From NCBI GenBank assembly GCA_023460085.1, contig JAEWRI010000046.1:1-64000 (forward strand): 64,000 nt of DNA, in the 5' to 3' direction. This document shows positions 39,515 to 48,758 of this stretch, one piece after another. Within the stretch, counting starts at the first letter, position 1. Each line of letters opens with the position of its first letter. The stretch is from Bacillota bacterium (lineage in GTDB: Bacteria > Bacillota > Clostridia > Christensenellales > SZUA-584). Below the pieces are notes generated by a model. The model was not told the origin of the DNA. It searched no databases and saw nothing but the letters and a program-made list of their open reading frames with translations. The translations under genes were made by a program, and so were the position numbers.

Positions 39515-41152
39515 TCATGGCTTGCCGATGAATTCGCGCAGCAGGCTGTGCGTGGGGATGGCGCTCTCGTCGTCCATGCTGAGGAAGTAGTTTAAAAACT
39601 TCAGCAGGCTCAGTGCCTCCGGGTAATTCGGCATATCCGGCGTGAAGCGCTTGAGCTCGCCGTAGCAGTACTTCTTGAGTATCAGCGGCTCGTAGATCAG
39701 CGTAGAGTTGAACATCACGTCGGCGCTCTCCTGATAGGGCAGTATGTAGCGGAACTCGCCGCGCCGCACCGAATCCCAAATCATAAACGTCTGTGAAAAG
39801 GAATAACCGCGCGTCCGCTTGTCGCGCACGAGGCGGCGCAGCAGCCGGATATCCTCCGGCATCACGATGCTGTGATCGTCCAGATTGAGCGTGGTCAGCG
39901 GCGCGATGAAAATCTTGAACTTGACGCTGCGCGGAATGCCCTCCGTCAGCGCGTCATTCAGGCCATGAAGCCCCTCGATGACAAGCATCTCTTCCCCGCC
40001 GATGCGCAGCGCCATTCCCTGCTGCTTTCTGCGTCCCGCCACGAAATCGAACAGCGGCAGCTCCGCAGTTCCGCCGGAAAGCAGCGTTTCGAGATCGCTG
40101 CCCAGCTTGCCGGTGTCCAGCGCCTCCACACACTCGAAGTCGGGCTTTCCCGCTTCGTCGTTGGGAATATCGGCGCGGTCCCTGTAATAATCGTCCACCG
40201 AAATGGGCCGGCATTTCTTTCCGAGCACGCGCAAATGGATGGAGAGCCGATGCGCAAACGTGGTCTTGCCGGAAGACGACGGTCCCGCGATGAGCACGAT
40301 ACGCACATCCGGGCTGTCCACAATGCGCTGAGCGATGTCCACGATGGTTTTTTCATGCAGCGCTTCGTTGACGCTGATAAATTCGCCGATATCACCACCC
40401 CTGAACATGTCGTTGATATCGGACACCGTAGATGCGCCCAACACGCGCGCCCACCGCTCCGCTTCGCGAAAAACCGCCGCATATTTGGGCTGCGCAATAA
40501 TGGGCGTGCGCGCTTCTACGTGAGGAGACGGATACTTGAGCATGACTCCGCCCGCGTACGCGTGCAGCTTCATGTCCGTCAGATATCCGGAGCTTTTGGG
40601 CATGATGCCATGAAAATAGTTCCGGCGTCCGTCAAAAGCGTAAAACCGATAATAATCAAACGGGCGGTATTTCAACAGCTCCGCTTTGTCCGTCAGCCCT
40701 TCGCGGAGCATGATGGGGCGGGCTTCCTCCACCGGCATTCTCTCCAGCACAAAATCCTCATCGCGCGCGATGTATTCGTCCACCTTCGCCTGAAGCGCGG
40801 CCAGCTCGGGCCCTGTCACGCCCTCCAACTCACAGAAAACACCGCCGCACAGCGCGTAATCCACTACCAGCCGCCGCTCCGGGTACAACGCCTTCACCGC
40901 GCAGTACAGCAGAAACGTGGCGCCGCGCAGAAACACACGCGAAGCCTGTTCGTTCTGGTAAGGCGACAGAAAGCGGATGCGCGTTCCGGGTTTCGCTTTC
41001 TCGCCAAGGGATACGATAGCGCCGTCCACCAGCGCGCAGATGATGTTTGTATAACCCTTCCCGCGGGCGATGTCGCAAAGCCGCGCATCGTCCTCCGGGG
41101 CATATTCTTCGTAGCGCAGGCCATCGTCCGAAATGCTGCATGAATAATCCAT
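39515..41152 (-). CDS. Nucleoside (uridine) kinase with N-terminal TGS/threonyl-tRNA-synthetase-like domains
   Basis: A 545-residue two-part protein. The N-terminal half resembles the TGS and second additional domain of threonyl-tRNA synthetase (FLLYCAVKALYPERRLVVDY, FDYYRFYAFDGRRNYFHGIM). The C-terminal half is a uridine-kinase-like P-loop domain: IAGPSSSGKTTFAHRLSIHL, PISVDDYYRDR, LPLFDFVAGRRK, VIEGLHGLND and RLVRDKRTRGYSFSQT. This fusion is widespread in Clostridia and annotated as nucleoside kinase; its physiological substrate is uncertain. It is transcribed alone, away from the L,D-transpeptidase gene. Confidence 0.92.
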   Translation of the reverse strand: MDYSCSISDDGLRYEEYAPEDDARLCDIARGKGYTNIICALVDGAIVSLGEKAKPGTRIRFLSPYQNEQASRVFLRGATFLLYCAVKALYPERRLVVDYALCGGVFCELEGVTGPELAALQAKVDEYIARDEDFVLERMPVEEARPIMLREGLTDKAELLKYRPFDYYRFYAFDGRRNYFHGIMPKSSGYLTDMKLHAYAGGVMLKYPSPHVEARTPIIAQPKYAAVFREAERWARVLGASTVSDINDMFRGGDIGEFISVNEALHEKTIVDIAQRIVDSPDVRIVLIAGPSSSGKTTFAHRLSIHLRVLGKKCRPISVDDYYRDRADIPNDEAGKPDFECVEALDTGKLGSDLETLLSGGTAELPLFDFVAGRRKQQGMALRIGGEEMLVIEGLHGLNDALTEGIPRSVKFKIFIAPLTTLNLDDHSIVMPEDIRLLRRLVRDKRTRGYSFSQTFMIWDSVRRGEFRYILPYQESADVMFNSTLIYEPLILKKYCYGELKRFTPDMPNYPEALSLLKFLNYFLSMDDESAIPTHSLLREFIGKP

Positions 41153-41226
41153 AACGTCACCTCACCCCCACAGTATACCCGCCGCAGCCGCAAAACGCCA
41201 GTATCCGCGCTGCTTTTGGCATAGAA

Positions 41227-41255
41227 TTGACGCGCAGCGCATGTTGTACTATATT
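41227..41255 (+). promoter_or_regulatory. Sigma-A promoter of the L,D-transpeptidase gene
   Basis: TTGACG (41227-41232), 17 bases, TATATT (41250-41255). Transcription would begin near 41262, which excludes start codons upstream of it and supports TTG 41305. Confidence 0.75.
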
Positions 41256-41304
41256 GAAGGGGAAAATACCGCATAATGGTACTTTTCTTTCAGGGAGGAC
41301 GCCG

Positions 41305-42213
41305 TTGATACCATTTCATAAGTTGAAACCCGCCGCTGTCTGCACATTGTTTCTCGCACTGCTGTGTTTTTCGTCGTGCGCACCGCTGCCATCTGCCGCG
41401 CTGGCGCAGGAAAGCGTATCCGCATCCCCAGCGCAAACCGAAGCCGCAGCCGGGGAGCCTGCGCCGGAACCCGCGCCTTCCCCCTCGCCCGCGCCCGACC
41501 CGGCACCGCTCGGCATCAAGAAACAGACGCTTTCCTTCGCGGAGCTTGCGCCCACCACCACAATGACCTTCGCCGAACTGGTAGGCGACAACGGTGTATA
41601 CGAGGATGAAACCGAAATCCCGCCGCTGCCCTCGTCCGACACTTACAAGCTGGTCATCAACGAGTACTGGCAAATCGCCACGGTTTACACACGTGATGAG
41701 GCCGGAGAATACACCGTGCCTGTGCGCTATATGATCGTCACCACAGGCGCGAGCGATACTCCCTCGCCCAAGGGCGTATTCAATATGGAAGACAACTATG
41801 TTCGATTCGGCCTGTTCAGCGTAGGCGTATACGGGCAGTACTGGCGTCAGATTACGCGCTCCATCTACACGCATTCTCTGCTGTACCTGCACCGCAACGC
41901 CAACAGCTATACCAACTCGTATTCCCGCCTTGGCAGACGCGGATCGCACGGCTGCATCCGCATGATGGTTCCCGACGCGCGCTGGGTCTACTACCATATT
42001 GCTCCCGGCTCCACTTGCGAAATCGTCAAGGGCAACAAAAACGACGCGGAGTCGAAAGCCATCAAGGAGCAGCTCGTATTTCCGAGCAAGCCTTCCTCGC
42101 GACCCGGCCTGAAAGCGGGCGAAATCCCGGTCACCGAGGCATGGCCCGGCTGGCAGGGAAATGCACAGGCGGCGTATGAAGCCTGCCTCTCGTCTCTTCA
42201 GGCGCAGGAATAA
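41305..42213 (+). CDS. L,D-transpeptidase (YkuD) lipoprotein
   Basis: About 302 residues. TTG 41305 stands six bases after GGGAGG. The signal peptide ends in the lipobox CFSSC, then a long Ala/Pro/Glu/Ser linker (to about residue 60). The YkuD domain follows: YKLVINEYWQIATVYTRDE, MIVTTGASDTPSPKGVF and the catalytic RLGRRGSHGCIRMMVPDAR with His and Cys. It would form 3-3 cross-links or attach proteins in the peptidoglycan outside the membrane. It precedes the MutS-like gene by 27 bases and is probably co-transcribed with it. Confidence 0.93.
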   Translation: MIPFHKLKPAAVCTLFLALLCFSSCAPLPSAALAQESVSASPAQTEAAAGEPAPEPAPSPSPAPDPAPLGIKKQTLSFAELAPTTTMTFAELVGDNGVYEDETEIPPLPSSDTYKLVINEYWQIATVYTRDEAGEYTVPVRYMIVTTGASDTPSPKGVFNMEDNYVRFGLFSVGVYGQYWRQITRSIYTHSLLYLHRNANSYTNSYSRLGRRGSHGCIRMMVPDARWVYYHIAPGSTCEIVKGNKNDAESKAIKEQLVFPSKPSSRPGLKAGEIPVTEAWPGWQGNAQAAYEACLSSLQAQE

Positions 42214-42240
42214 CGCCATTCAGGCTAAGGAAGAACCGCT

Positions 42241-43914
42241 ATGAATCAGCTGAATCTTGCCACTCAGATAATCCTCGTCGTGCTTGTATCCGTACTGCTG
42301 CTTGGCGCTGCTGTATGGGCGCTGCTGCGCCGCAGGCGCGCATTCCGCGCGCGCATCGCCGCGCGGTTTGGTCAAATTCCGGAGGCGACAGAAGCAGCCA
42401 CTCTGCAGTTTCTCGCCGAAAGCTGGCGCTTCCGTCAGTCGCACGACGAGATCCCATTCTTTATCGATGATACGACATGGAACGATCTCGATATGGACAA
42501 GGTGTTTTCGCGCGTCAATGCATGCCGCACTTCTACAGGCGAGGAATGCCTTTACGCGCGGCTTCACACGCCCGCGATGGATGAGGCACCGCTGCGGGAC
42601 TGGCAAACGCTGCTGAACACGCTGGAAGCACAGCCCGATAAACGCCTGGCACTTCAGGTGCTGCTTACAAAGATGGGCAAATCCCCCGCCGCCGGGCTGC
42701 TTCCCTTCGGCTGCGGCGCGAAATCCAAACGATTGAAATACCCCGCGGTGTATACGCTGCTGGCGCTGATGCCGCTGCTCTGCGCGGGGCTTTTCTTCGT
42801 GAACGCATCGCTGGGGTTGTTTGCCGTGCTGGCGGCATTCATCGTAAACATCGTCGTGTATTCGCTGAAGAAGCTCTCCATCGAGCGTGAGCTGGCAGCG
42901 CTGCGCAGCTTCTCTTCGCTGCTGTGGTGCGCAAAGAAAATCTGCCGTCTCGGCCTTTCGCCTGAGATCACCGCGTCTCTGGAACCCCGCCTGCGCGTGT
43001 TCCGCCGCATCTCGGGCAAGATGGCCTCGCTCACGCGCGAAAAGCTTTCCGATGCGGACATGCTCGCCGACTATGTAAAAATCCCGCTGCTCACCGATAT
43101 CCGCAACTTCAACCGCGCGCTGCGCCTGATAGGCGAGCACGCCGCGGACTTCCGTTCGCTGTATGATACCGTAGGCGCACTGGACGCCGCCGCCGCCGTG
43201 CTGTCCTTCCGCACGAGCCTGCCGCACTGGTGCCGCCCGCAGTTCACCGAAGCGCGCGCCGTCGAAGCGCAGGAGGTGTATCACCCGCTGCTCACTTCGC
43301 CCGTTGCCAACGACATCTCGCTCACGCGCTCCAGCCTGGTTTCCGGCTCGAACGCCTCGGGTAAATCCACGTTCATCAAAGCGCTGGCAGTGAACGGCAT
43401 CTTCGCCCAGACGATAGGGATCTGCGCCGCGCGCGCATACCGTACGCGCTTTGTGCTCGTCGTTACGTCCATGGCGGTGCGGGACGACATTGAAGCGGGT
43501 GAAAGCTACTTCATCACGGAGCTGAAGTCGCTGCGGCGGGTGCTTGACTCTGTACGACACACCGACTGCGTCTGCTATATCGATGAAATACTGAAGGGCA
43601 CCAACACCATCGAGCGCATCGCCGCCTCCGCCGCCGTGCTGGGCTGGCTGTGCGCTCAGCCCAGCCTGTGCATGGCTGCCACGCACGACATCGAGCTGAC
43701 GCGGCTGCTGGCGGGGAGCATGGATAATTATCACTTCGCCGAGCAGATGACGGACGCGGGCATGGCATTCGATTACCGGCTGCGCGAAGGCCCCTCGCGC
43801 ACGCGCAACGCCATCCGGCTGCTGGGGCATATGGAATTCGACGCATCCGTCCTCGAGGAAGCGGAAAGGCTGGTGAAACGGTTTGAGCAGACAGGTTCCT
43901 GGGAAGCGCGCTGA
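42241..43914 (+). CDS. Membrane-anchored MutS-family ATPase
   Basis: A 557-residue protein with three membrane helices, at about 10-28 and in a pair around 170-215 (YTLLALMPLLCAGLFFVNAS, LFAVLAAFIVNIVVYSL). It then has a MutS core/clamp-like helical part and a C-terminal MutS ATPase: SGSNASGKSTFIKAL (Walker A), SYFITELKSLRRVL, CYIDEILKGTNTIER (Walker B region) and AATHDIEL. The N-terminal mismatch-recognition domain of MutS1 is absent. This membrane subgroup is of unknown function and probably not a classical mismatch repair protein. The next gene frame overlaps its end. Confidence 0.88.
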   Translation: MNQLNLATQIILVVLVSVLLLGAAVWALLRRRRAFRARIAARFGQIPEATEAATLQFLAESWRFRQSHDEIPFFIDDTTWNDLDMDKVFSRVNACRTSTGEECLYARLHTPAMDEAPLRDWQTLLNTLEAQPDKRLALQVLLTKMGKSPAAGLLPFGCGAKSKRLKYPAVYTLLALMPLLCAGLFFVNASLGLFAVLAAFIVNIVVYSLKKLSIERELAALRSFSSLLWCAKKICRLGLSPEITASLEPRLRVFRRISGKMASLTREKLSDADMLADYVKIPLLTDIRNFNRALRLIGEHAADFRSLYDTVGALDAAAAVLSFRTSLPHWCRPQFTEARAVEAQEVYHPLLTSPVANDISLTRSSLVSGSNASGKSTFIKALAVNGIFAQTIGICAARAYRTRFVLVVTSMAVRDDIEAGESYFITELKSLRRVLDSVRHTDCVCYIDEILKGTNTIERIAASAAVLGWLCAQPSLCMAATHDIELTRLLAGSMDNYHFAEQMTDAGMAFDYRLREGPSRTRNAIRLLGHMEFDASVLEEAERLVKRFEQTGSWEAR

Positions 43915-44068
43915 TCTGCGCGCAGTCAATAAACAGGCCCCATGTACGACGGCGGACGGCCCCGTCCGGGAGGATTGCCCCTGCCCCAAGCTGAAGTGTA
44001 AAAACCACGGGCGATGCACACCCTGCCGTGAAAAACATCAGAAAAGCGCTCCTTACTGCGAGCGCTGA
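43883..44068 (+). CDS. Small cysteine-rich protein, start uncertain
   Basis: A frame ending at 44068 codes for REDCPCPKLKCKNHGRCTPC then REKHQKSAPYCER, a spacing of cysteines seen in small clostridial proteins of the 'CPCPK..C.NHG.C..C...H......PYC' type, probably a zinc-binding domain. No ATG or GTG in frame has a ribosome site; the only candidate is TTG 43883 inside the MutS-like gene. A GGGAGG at 43968 points to an out-of-frame TTG. The gene may be decayed at its 5' end, or translated by coupling. Confidence 0.4.
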   Translation: MSRQVPGKRADLRAVNKQAPCTTADGPVREDCPCPKLKCKNHGRCTPCREKHQKSAPYCER

Positions 44069-44097
44069 ATTATCTTCATTGTTTTTGGGTAAAATTT

Positions 44098-44127
44098 TTG
44101 ACACTTTATGATTCAATACAATATGTA
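44098..44127 (+). promoter_or_regulatory. Probable promoter of the ABC-PASTA operon
   Basis: TTGACA (44098-44103) is followed after 18 bases by TATGTA (44122-44127). It lies in the only AT-rich stretch before the ABC transporter gene, whose TTG start is at 44205. Confidence 0.5.
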
Positions 44128-44204
44128 TGGGAACTTTTTTATGTACGGTGCGTCTAACCATAGGATCAATTCAACGCCAAAACGCGGCGGGAAAGGATAC
44201 ACCA

Positions 44205-45131
44205 TTGGAACTGCTGAATATTGAAGGCCTGTCAAAGGTCATGCGGAGGAAAAAGATACTCGACAACGTATCGCTCAAGGTGAATTCGGGCGAGATCGTA
44301 GGCTTCCTCGGACCGAACGGTGCAGGCAAAACAACAACGATCAAAATGATCATGGGGCTTTTCACGATCACCGCCGGCAAAATACAGGTTTGCGGACACG
44401 ACGTCGTGACGGACTTTGAGGGCGCGATGGAAAACATCGGCGGCATCGTCGAAAACCCGGATCTGTACAAGCGCATGACAGGGCGCCAGAACCTCGAATA
44501 CTTCGCGTCGATGTACGACAAATCCGCGAAGGAGAACATCGACAAGGTCATCAATCTTGTCAAGATGTCCAACCGGATAAACGACAAGGTAAAGCGCTAC
44601 TCGCTCGGTATGCGCCAGCGCGTGGGCATTGCGCAGGCATTGCTGCACATGCCAAAGCTGCTTGTGCTGGACGAACCGACCAACGGCCTTGATCCCATCG
44701 GCATCAAGGAACTGCGTGACCTGCTGAAATACCTCTCTAAAAACGCCGATGTGGGCGTGTTCATCTCCAGCCATCTGCTTTCCGAGATGGAGCTGATGTG
44801 CGACCGCATCTACATCATCGACAACGGCGTAATCATCGGCGAAAAGACCATCGAGCAGGTGCAGGTGCAGGACGACAACGATTCCATCTACAGTTACACC
44901 TTCAGCACCACCGACAACGAGCGCGTGCTCCAGTACTTCCAGAGCCTTGAAGCCAACTGCGCTCAGGAGAACGGCAATGTCACGCTTGTAATGGTCCGCG
45001 CGCAGATTCCCGATATCATCAGCGCCATCGTGGGTATGGGTATTGGCATCTACGCGGTCAACCAGCAGCATCGCACGCTGGAGCAGGATTTCATCTCCAT
45101 GACAACCGGCACGAAGACGCAGATCCGCTGA
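44205..45131 (+). CDS. ABC transporter ATP-binding protein (ABC-2 type)
   Basis: About 308 residues. FLGPNGAGKTTTIKMIMG is the Walker A, YSLGMRQRVGIAQALL the ABC signature, LLVLDEPTNGLDPIG the Walker B, and FISSHLLSEMELMCDRI the switch His. The C-terminal 90 residues are the usual accessory domain of CcmA/drug-exporter subfamilies. TTG 44205 with AAAGGA seven bases upstream starts the protein at the expected LELLNIEGLSKVM. It is the first gene of a three-gene operon with the permease and the PASTA protein. Confidence 0.94.
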   Translation: MELLNIEGLSKVMRRKKILDNVSLKVNSGEIVGFLGPNGAGKTTTIKMIMGLFTITAGKIQVCGHDVVTDFEGAMENIGGIVENPDLYKRMTGRQNLEYFASMYDKSAKENIDKVINLVKMSNRINDKVKRYSLGMRQRVGIAQALLHMPKLLVLDEPTNGLDPIGIKELRDLLKYLSKNADVGVFISSHLLSEMELMCDRIYIIDNGVIIGEKTIEQVQVQDDNDSIYSYTFSTTDNERVLQYFQSLEANCAQENGNVTLVMVRAQIPDIISAIVGMGIGIYAVNQQHRTLEQDFISMTTGTKTQIR

Positions 45132-45159
45132 CGCGGCACAGAAAAGAGAGGGCATTACT

Positions 45160-46965
45160 ATGAAGTTTTTAAGACAGATAAAAAGCGAAGCCAAAAACAT
45201 ATTCGGCTCGAAGTTTATACTGATTGCCGCCATACTGCTGATCGCGTTCAGCATCGTCTCGTCGGTGCTGACGGCTATCAACAGCGGTACCACCTACTAT
45301 TCGGGCGGCGGCGGCGGACCCATCGTATACCAGGCTGCGTCCTATGCGAAGATGAGCGGCGATTACTACCCTGGTTACTATGAGGGGCAGGAACCCATCG
45401 AGGTTGATGGCGTTATCATCGAACCCGAAAATCCGTTTTACTGGAATGTCAGCGATATCAAAAACCAGATGGATTACCTGCAAACCGACAGCAGCATGTT
45501 CACCAGCCCGGAGGTTCTGGATCTCGTACTGGATATCATGGATCAGGAGCTCAGCTACTACGCGCGTTTCGCGGCGGTGGTGACCACCTCCCCGGATTAC
45601 CGCAGCGACCTTGCTTGGAACGGGGTAAGCTCTATCTACGATGTATTCGTATACTCCCACGTGGATACGGAGAATGCGGATATTCTTTATGAGGCGTACA
45701 GTTATCGCACCTACATGGAGCGCGAAGCGTTCGACGCGAAGTACATCAACGTCTCCGCGACCGACCGGCTGGCGGCCATTGACGCCGCCCAGACCAAGCT
45801 GGATACCCTGTTCGGCATCGTCGAGAACGGCGACTTCACTGGCTATATCAATTTAATGATACAGCAGCAAAACGACAGCATTGCCAACTTTGAGGCGCAG
45901 ATAGACATGTACGAGGAAACCCTGCGCGAGCACCCGGAGCAGGAGGAGAGCCTCAACGCCAGCATCGAGGACTGCAAGAAGCAGATCGCGATTATCGAGA
46001 ACAGCACGATACCGTGGCTGCAATACCGCCTCGAAAACAACGTGATACCGTACGTCGATATCTGGCAGAACCGTGCCATCGACGACATCACCAATAATGC
46101 GTACCAGCTGGAATACTTCGATCAGTATGTCATGTCGGAGGAGCAGTTCAATCAGGATCAGTGGACAAAATCGCAGTACGGCTCCTATCAGAATTACATG
46201 GACGCGATGAATAAGCAGAAGGCCGAGCTGCAGAATACCATCTCCATAGCTGAAGACTGCCTGGACGCAGGCAAGCCCGATATGAAGTACGTAACGGACG
46301 GCGCGCGCTACAACACGGTGAGCTTCCTGGACTACTCAGTCATCGTCGCGATGTTTGCCATACTGCTGGGCGGCTGGCTCCTGGCGAGTGAATTCCAGTT
46401 CGGCACCATCCGCCTGCTGATGATCCGCCCGAGGACACGAACCAAAATACTGATGTCTAAGTTCCTGGCCGCACTGCTTATTTCGCTGGCGCTGTACATC
46501 GTGTGCGCGGTTCTGAATATCGTCATGAACGGCATACTTCTGGGCTTTGGGGACTTCGGCAACCCGAACTTTACAATTGCCGGGCAGATGGGCTTCTTTG
46601 CCTTCTACCTGCCCAAGTTCATCGCCTGCATGCTGACCATCATATTCGCGTTCTGCATCTCGTTCATGCTCTCGGTGCTGACCAAGAACATCGCGATTTC
46701 CATCGCCGCTCCCATCGTGGCTTATGTGGGCTGCTACATCGCGATGGCCGTGATGGCTTACAGCGGCGCGCGCTGGCTGGCCTGGACGCCTATCCCATAC
46801 GTGCAGCTTTCATCGTTCTTCATCGACAATTCAATGGTCAAGTACATGCTGCAAAATGGCGTGCCTTTAAGCCTTACTTATGGTATGATCATGATGGGTG
46901 TGCTCTCGGTTGTCTGCGTGGTGGTTTCCCTGCTGGCTTTCCGCAAGCGCGATATTACCAACTGA
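45160..46965 (+). CDS. ABC-2 type permease with a large extracytoplasmic domain
   Basis: A 601-residue protein. One N-terminal helix (KFILIAAILLIAFSIVSSVL) is followed by about 350 extracytoplasmic residues with long helical stretches (QQNDSIANFEAQIDMYEETL), then five to six helices: SVIVAMFAILLGGWLLASEF, FLAALLISLALYIVCAVLN, FIACMLTIIFAFCISFML and more. The topology is that of ABC-2 permeases with an inserted extracellular loop, such as those exporting peptides or sensing antimicrobials. It partners the ATPase encoded 28 bases upstream. Confidence 0.9.
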   Translation: MKFLRQIKSEAKNIFGSKFILIAAILLIAFSIVSSVLTAINSGTTYYSGGGGGPIVYQAASYAKMSGDYYPGYYEGQEPIEVDGVIIEPENPFYWNVSDIKNQMDYLQTDSSMFTSPEVLDLVLDIMDQELSYYARFAAVVTTSPDYRSDLAWNGVSSIYDVFVYSHVDTENADILYEAYSYRTYMEREAFDAKYINVSATDRLAAIDAAQTKLDTLFGIVENGDFTGYINLMIQQQNDSIANFEAQIDMYEETLREHPEQEESLNASIEDCKKQIAIIENSTIPWLQYRLENNVIPYVDIWQNRAIDDITNNAYQLEYFDQYVMSEEQFNQDQWTKSQYGSYQNYMDAMNKQKAELQNTISIAEDCLDAGKPDMKYVTDGARYNTVSFLDYSVIVAMFAILLGGWLLASEFQFGTIRLLMIRPRTRTKILMSKFLAALLISLALYIVCAVLNIVMNGILLGFGDFGNPNFTIAGQMGFFAFYLPKFIACMLTIIFAFCISFMLSVLTKNIAISIAAPIVAYVGCYIAMAVMAYSGARWLAWTPIPYVQLSSFFIDNSMVKYMLQNGVPLSLTYGMIMMGVLSVVCVVVSLLAFRKRDITN

Positions 46966-46978
46966 TAAGGAATAGCAT

Positions 46979-48706
46979 ATGAGTGATAACAACGACTTCC
47001 TGAGCCAGTACGGCCGGGACAAACAGGGCCAGACGGAGATCGTAATCCAGGATGCTCCGCTGCCCTCGTCATACAAGTATGAACAGAAAAGCGGCTTTGT
47101 GCCGCCGGAGAGGCGCGATACCGCGCCTCCTTCGGCGCCCAGCCGCAAAAACCTCCTCATCGGTATCGGCGCGGGTGTGCTGGCGCTGATCATCGTAGTG
47201 GTGGTCTTGGTGCTGCTGCTGACGCGGGGCGCCGAAATGATAGACCTTACGGGCAAGAAGCTGACCGAAGCGCAGCTTTGGGCCAGCGATCAAAACGTTA
47301 CGCTGCAGCCCGCGGAGGAGTACAACGACGAGTATGCCGAGGGTGTCATCTTCTGGCAGAGCGTTCCTTTGGGCGATCGCGTCAAGAAGGGCGATTTTGT
47401 CGATGTGAAGGTATCCCTTGGGCATGACCTCTCCGTAACGCTGGAGCTTCCCGACATCAAGTCCATGAAGATGGACGAGGTGCAGGCCTGGGCCGACGCC
47501 AACTTTATGACCAAGGTGCGCATCACTACCGAATTCAGCGACACGGTGCCGTTGAATAGCGTCATCAGCTACACCGTTAACGACGACCGCGTGACGGGCG
47601 AAGTGGTCCGCCGCGATTCGCCAGTGTATGTGGTGGTATCCAAGGGTCCGGAGGACGAGGCGGCGCTGCAGGTTACCGTGCCGGACTTTAAGACGATGAC
47701 GCTTTCGGAGTGCTACGCTTTCGCCAACGAAAACGGCCTGACGCTCACGGTACAGCAGCAGTACGACGATTACATCGCCGCAGGCGCAGTCATCTCCCAG
47801 AGCGTAAAGGCGCAGGAGAAGGTTTCCAAGGGCAGCGAGATTACGCTCGTGGTGTCGCTGGGCAAGAAAATCACCGTGCCGGACTTCTCGGACTATTCGA
47901 AGGAAGGGGCTTCCGCAAAGGCTGCGGAGCTGGGCATCCCCGTGACGGTAACGGAAAGGTATTCCGGGGCTTCGGCGGGCGCGTTCATCTCGCAGAGCAT
48001 CGACGCGGGCAGCGTATACGTAACCGGCGATATTCTGGAGCTCAAGTACTCTCTGGGCAACAAAGTCGTGCTGGCTTCTTATGTCGGACAGACGCTGGAT
48101 TCGCTCCAATCGTGGGCGTTGGGGCTCAACGCGCAGGGCGCAAGCATCACCATCAGCAAAACGGAAACCACGAGCAGTTCCCCCGCGGGGACAATCCTCA
48201 GCCAGACTCCGGCCAATGAAGAGATCAGTTACAAAAAAACGGTTTATGTGACGGTTTCCTCTGGCAAGGTGGTGTACGTCCCTGACTTCGTGGCGGACGG
48301 CGCAGGTTATGATGGTACCTATGCCACCGCCATCACCCGCGAGGACGCGATGAAAATGTGTGATTCAGCCGGGCTCGTGCCGGTATTCGTCTCGGGCAGC
48401 AGCTCCGGACGGCTGCCCAACGAAATATATTCGCAAAGCCTTACAGCTGGAACCGAGGCTAAGCAGGGAGATACTATCAAGCTTTACTATATCCCCTCTG
48501 CTACCACTGCAATACCCGATTTCGTGACCGGCAGCATGACCAAATCAGCGGCCTTAGCCGCTTACAGCAGCATTCTCCGGATTACGTTTGAAGAAGGCGA
48601 CACATACGCGGGAGATGGAAGCGACGTTGTCATTGCGCAATCCCTGCCTGTAAACAGCACCGTCGCCAAGGGAACAGAGATCGTGCTGACACTGGGCCAG
48701 CCGTAA
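46979..48706 (+). CDS. Membrane protein with seven PASTA-like repeats and no kinase domain
   Basis: A 575-residue protein: a cytoplasmic N-terminus of about 58 residues, one membrane helix (LLIGIGAGVLALIIVVVVLV, about 59-81), and seven consecutive PASTA-like units outside, each opening with a VPDF-like strand (LELPDIKSM, VTVPDFKTM, ITVPDFSDY, VYVPDFVAD, TAIPDFVTG) and closing with K-G-x-x-V/I-x-L/V-x-x-S-x-G. PASTA domains usually belong to Ser/Thr kinases or PBPs and bind muropeptides or beta-lactams. Here they follow an ABC transporter in one operon. The gene ends at a palindromic terminator. Confidence 0.9.
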   Translation: MSDNNDFLSQYGRDKQGQTEIVIQDAPLPSSYKYEQKSGFVPPERRDTAPPSAPSRKNLLIGIGAGVLALIIVVVVLVLLLTRGAEMIDLTGKKLTEAQLWASDQNVTLQPAEEYNDEYAEGVIFWQSVPLGDRVKKGDFVDVKVSLGHDLSVTLELPDIKSMKMDEVQAWADANFMTKVRITTEFSDTVPLNSVISYTVNDDRVTGEVVRRDSPVYVVVSKGPEDEAALQVTVPDFKTMTLSECYAFANENGLTLTVQQQYDDYIAAGAVISQSVKAQEKVSKGSEITLVVSLGKKITVPDFSDYSKEGASAKAAELGIPVTVTERYSGASAGAFISQSIDAGSVYVTGDILELKYSLGNKVVLASYVGQTLDSLQSWALGLNAQGASITISKTETTSSSPAGTILSQTPANEEISYKKTVYVTVSSGKVVYVPDFVADGAGYDGTYATAITREDAMKMCDSAGLVPVFVSGSSSGRLPNEIYSQSLTAGTEAKQGDTIKLYYIPSATTAIPDFVTGSMTKSAALAAYSSILRITFEEGDTYAGDGSDVVIAQSLPVNSTVAKGTEIVLTLGQP

Positions 48707-48719
48707 CCGGAACAATGTG

Positions 48720-48745
48720 AAAAGGCGTCCCGCGGGACGCCTTTT
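48720..48745. terminator. Perfect palindromic terminator
   Basis: AAAAGGCGTCCCG / CGGGACGCCTTTT is a perfect 26-base palindrome usable on both strands, between the PASTA gene (plus) and the small membrane protein gene (minus). Confidence 0.9.
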
Positions 48746-48758
48746 ATGATGCTGTCAA

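Noticed and set aside
42220..44019. A 599-codon open frame on the minus strand
   Set aside because: It is antisense to the MutS-like ATPase gene, Arg/Gln/His-rich and without domains or a ribosome site.
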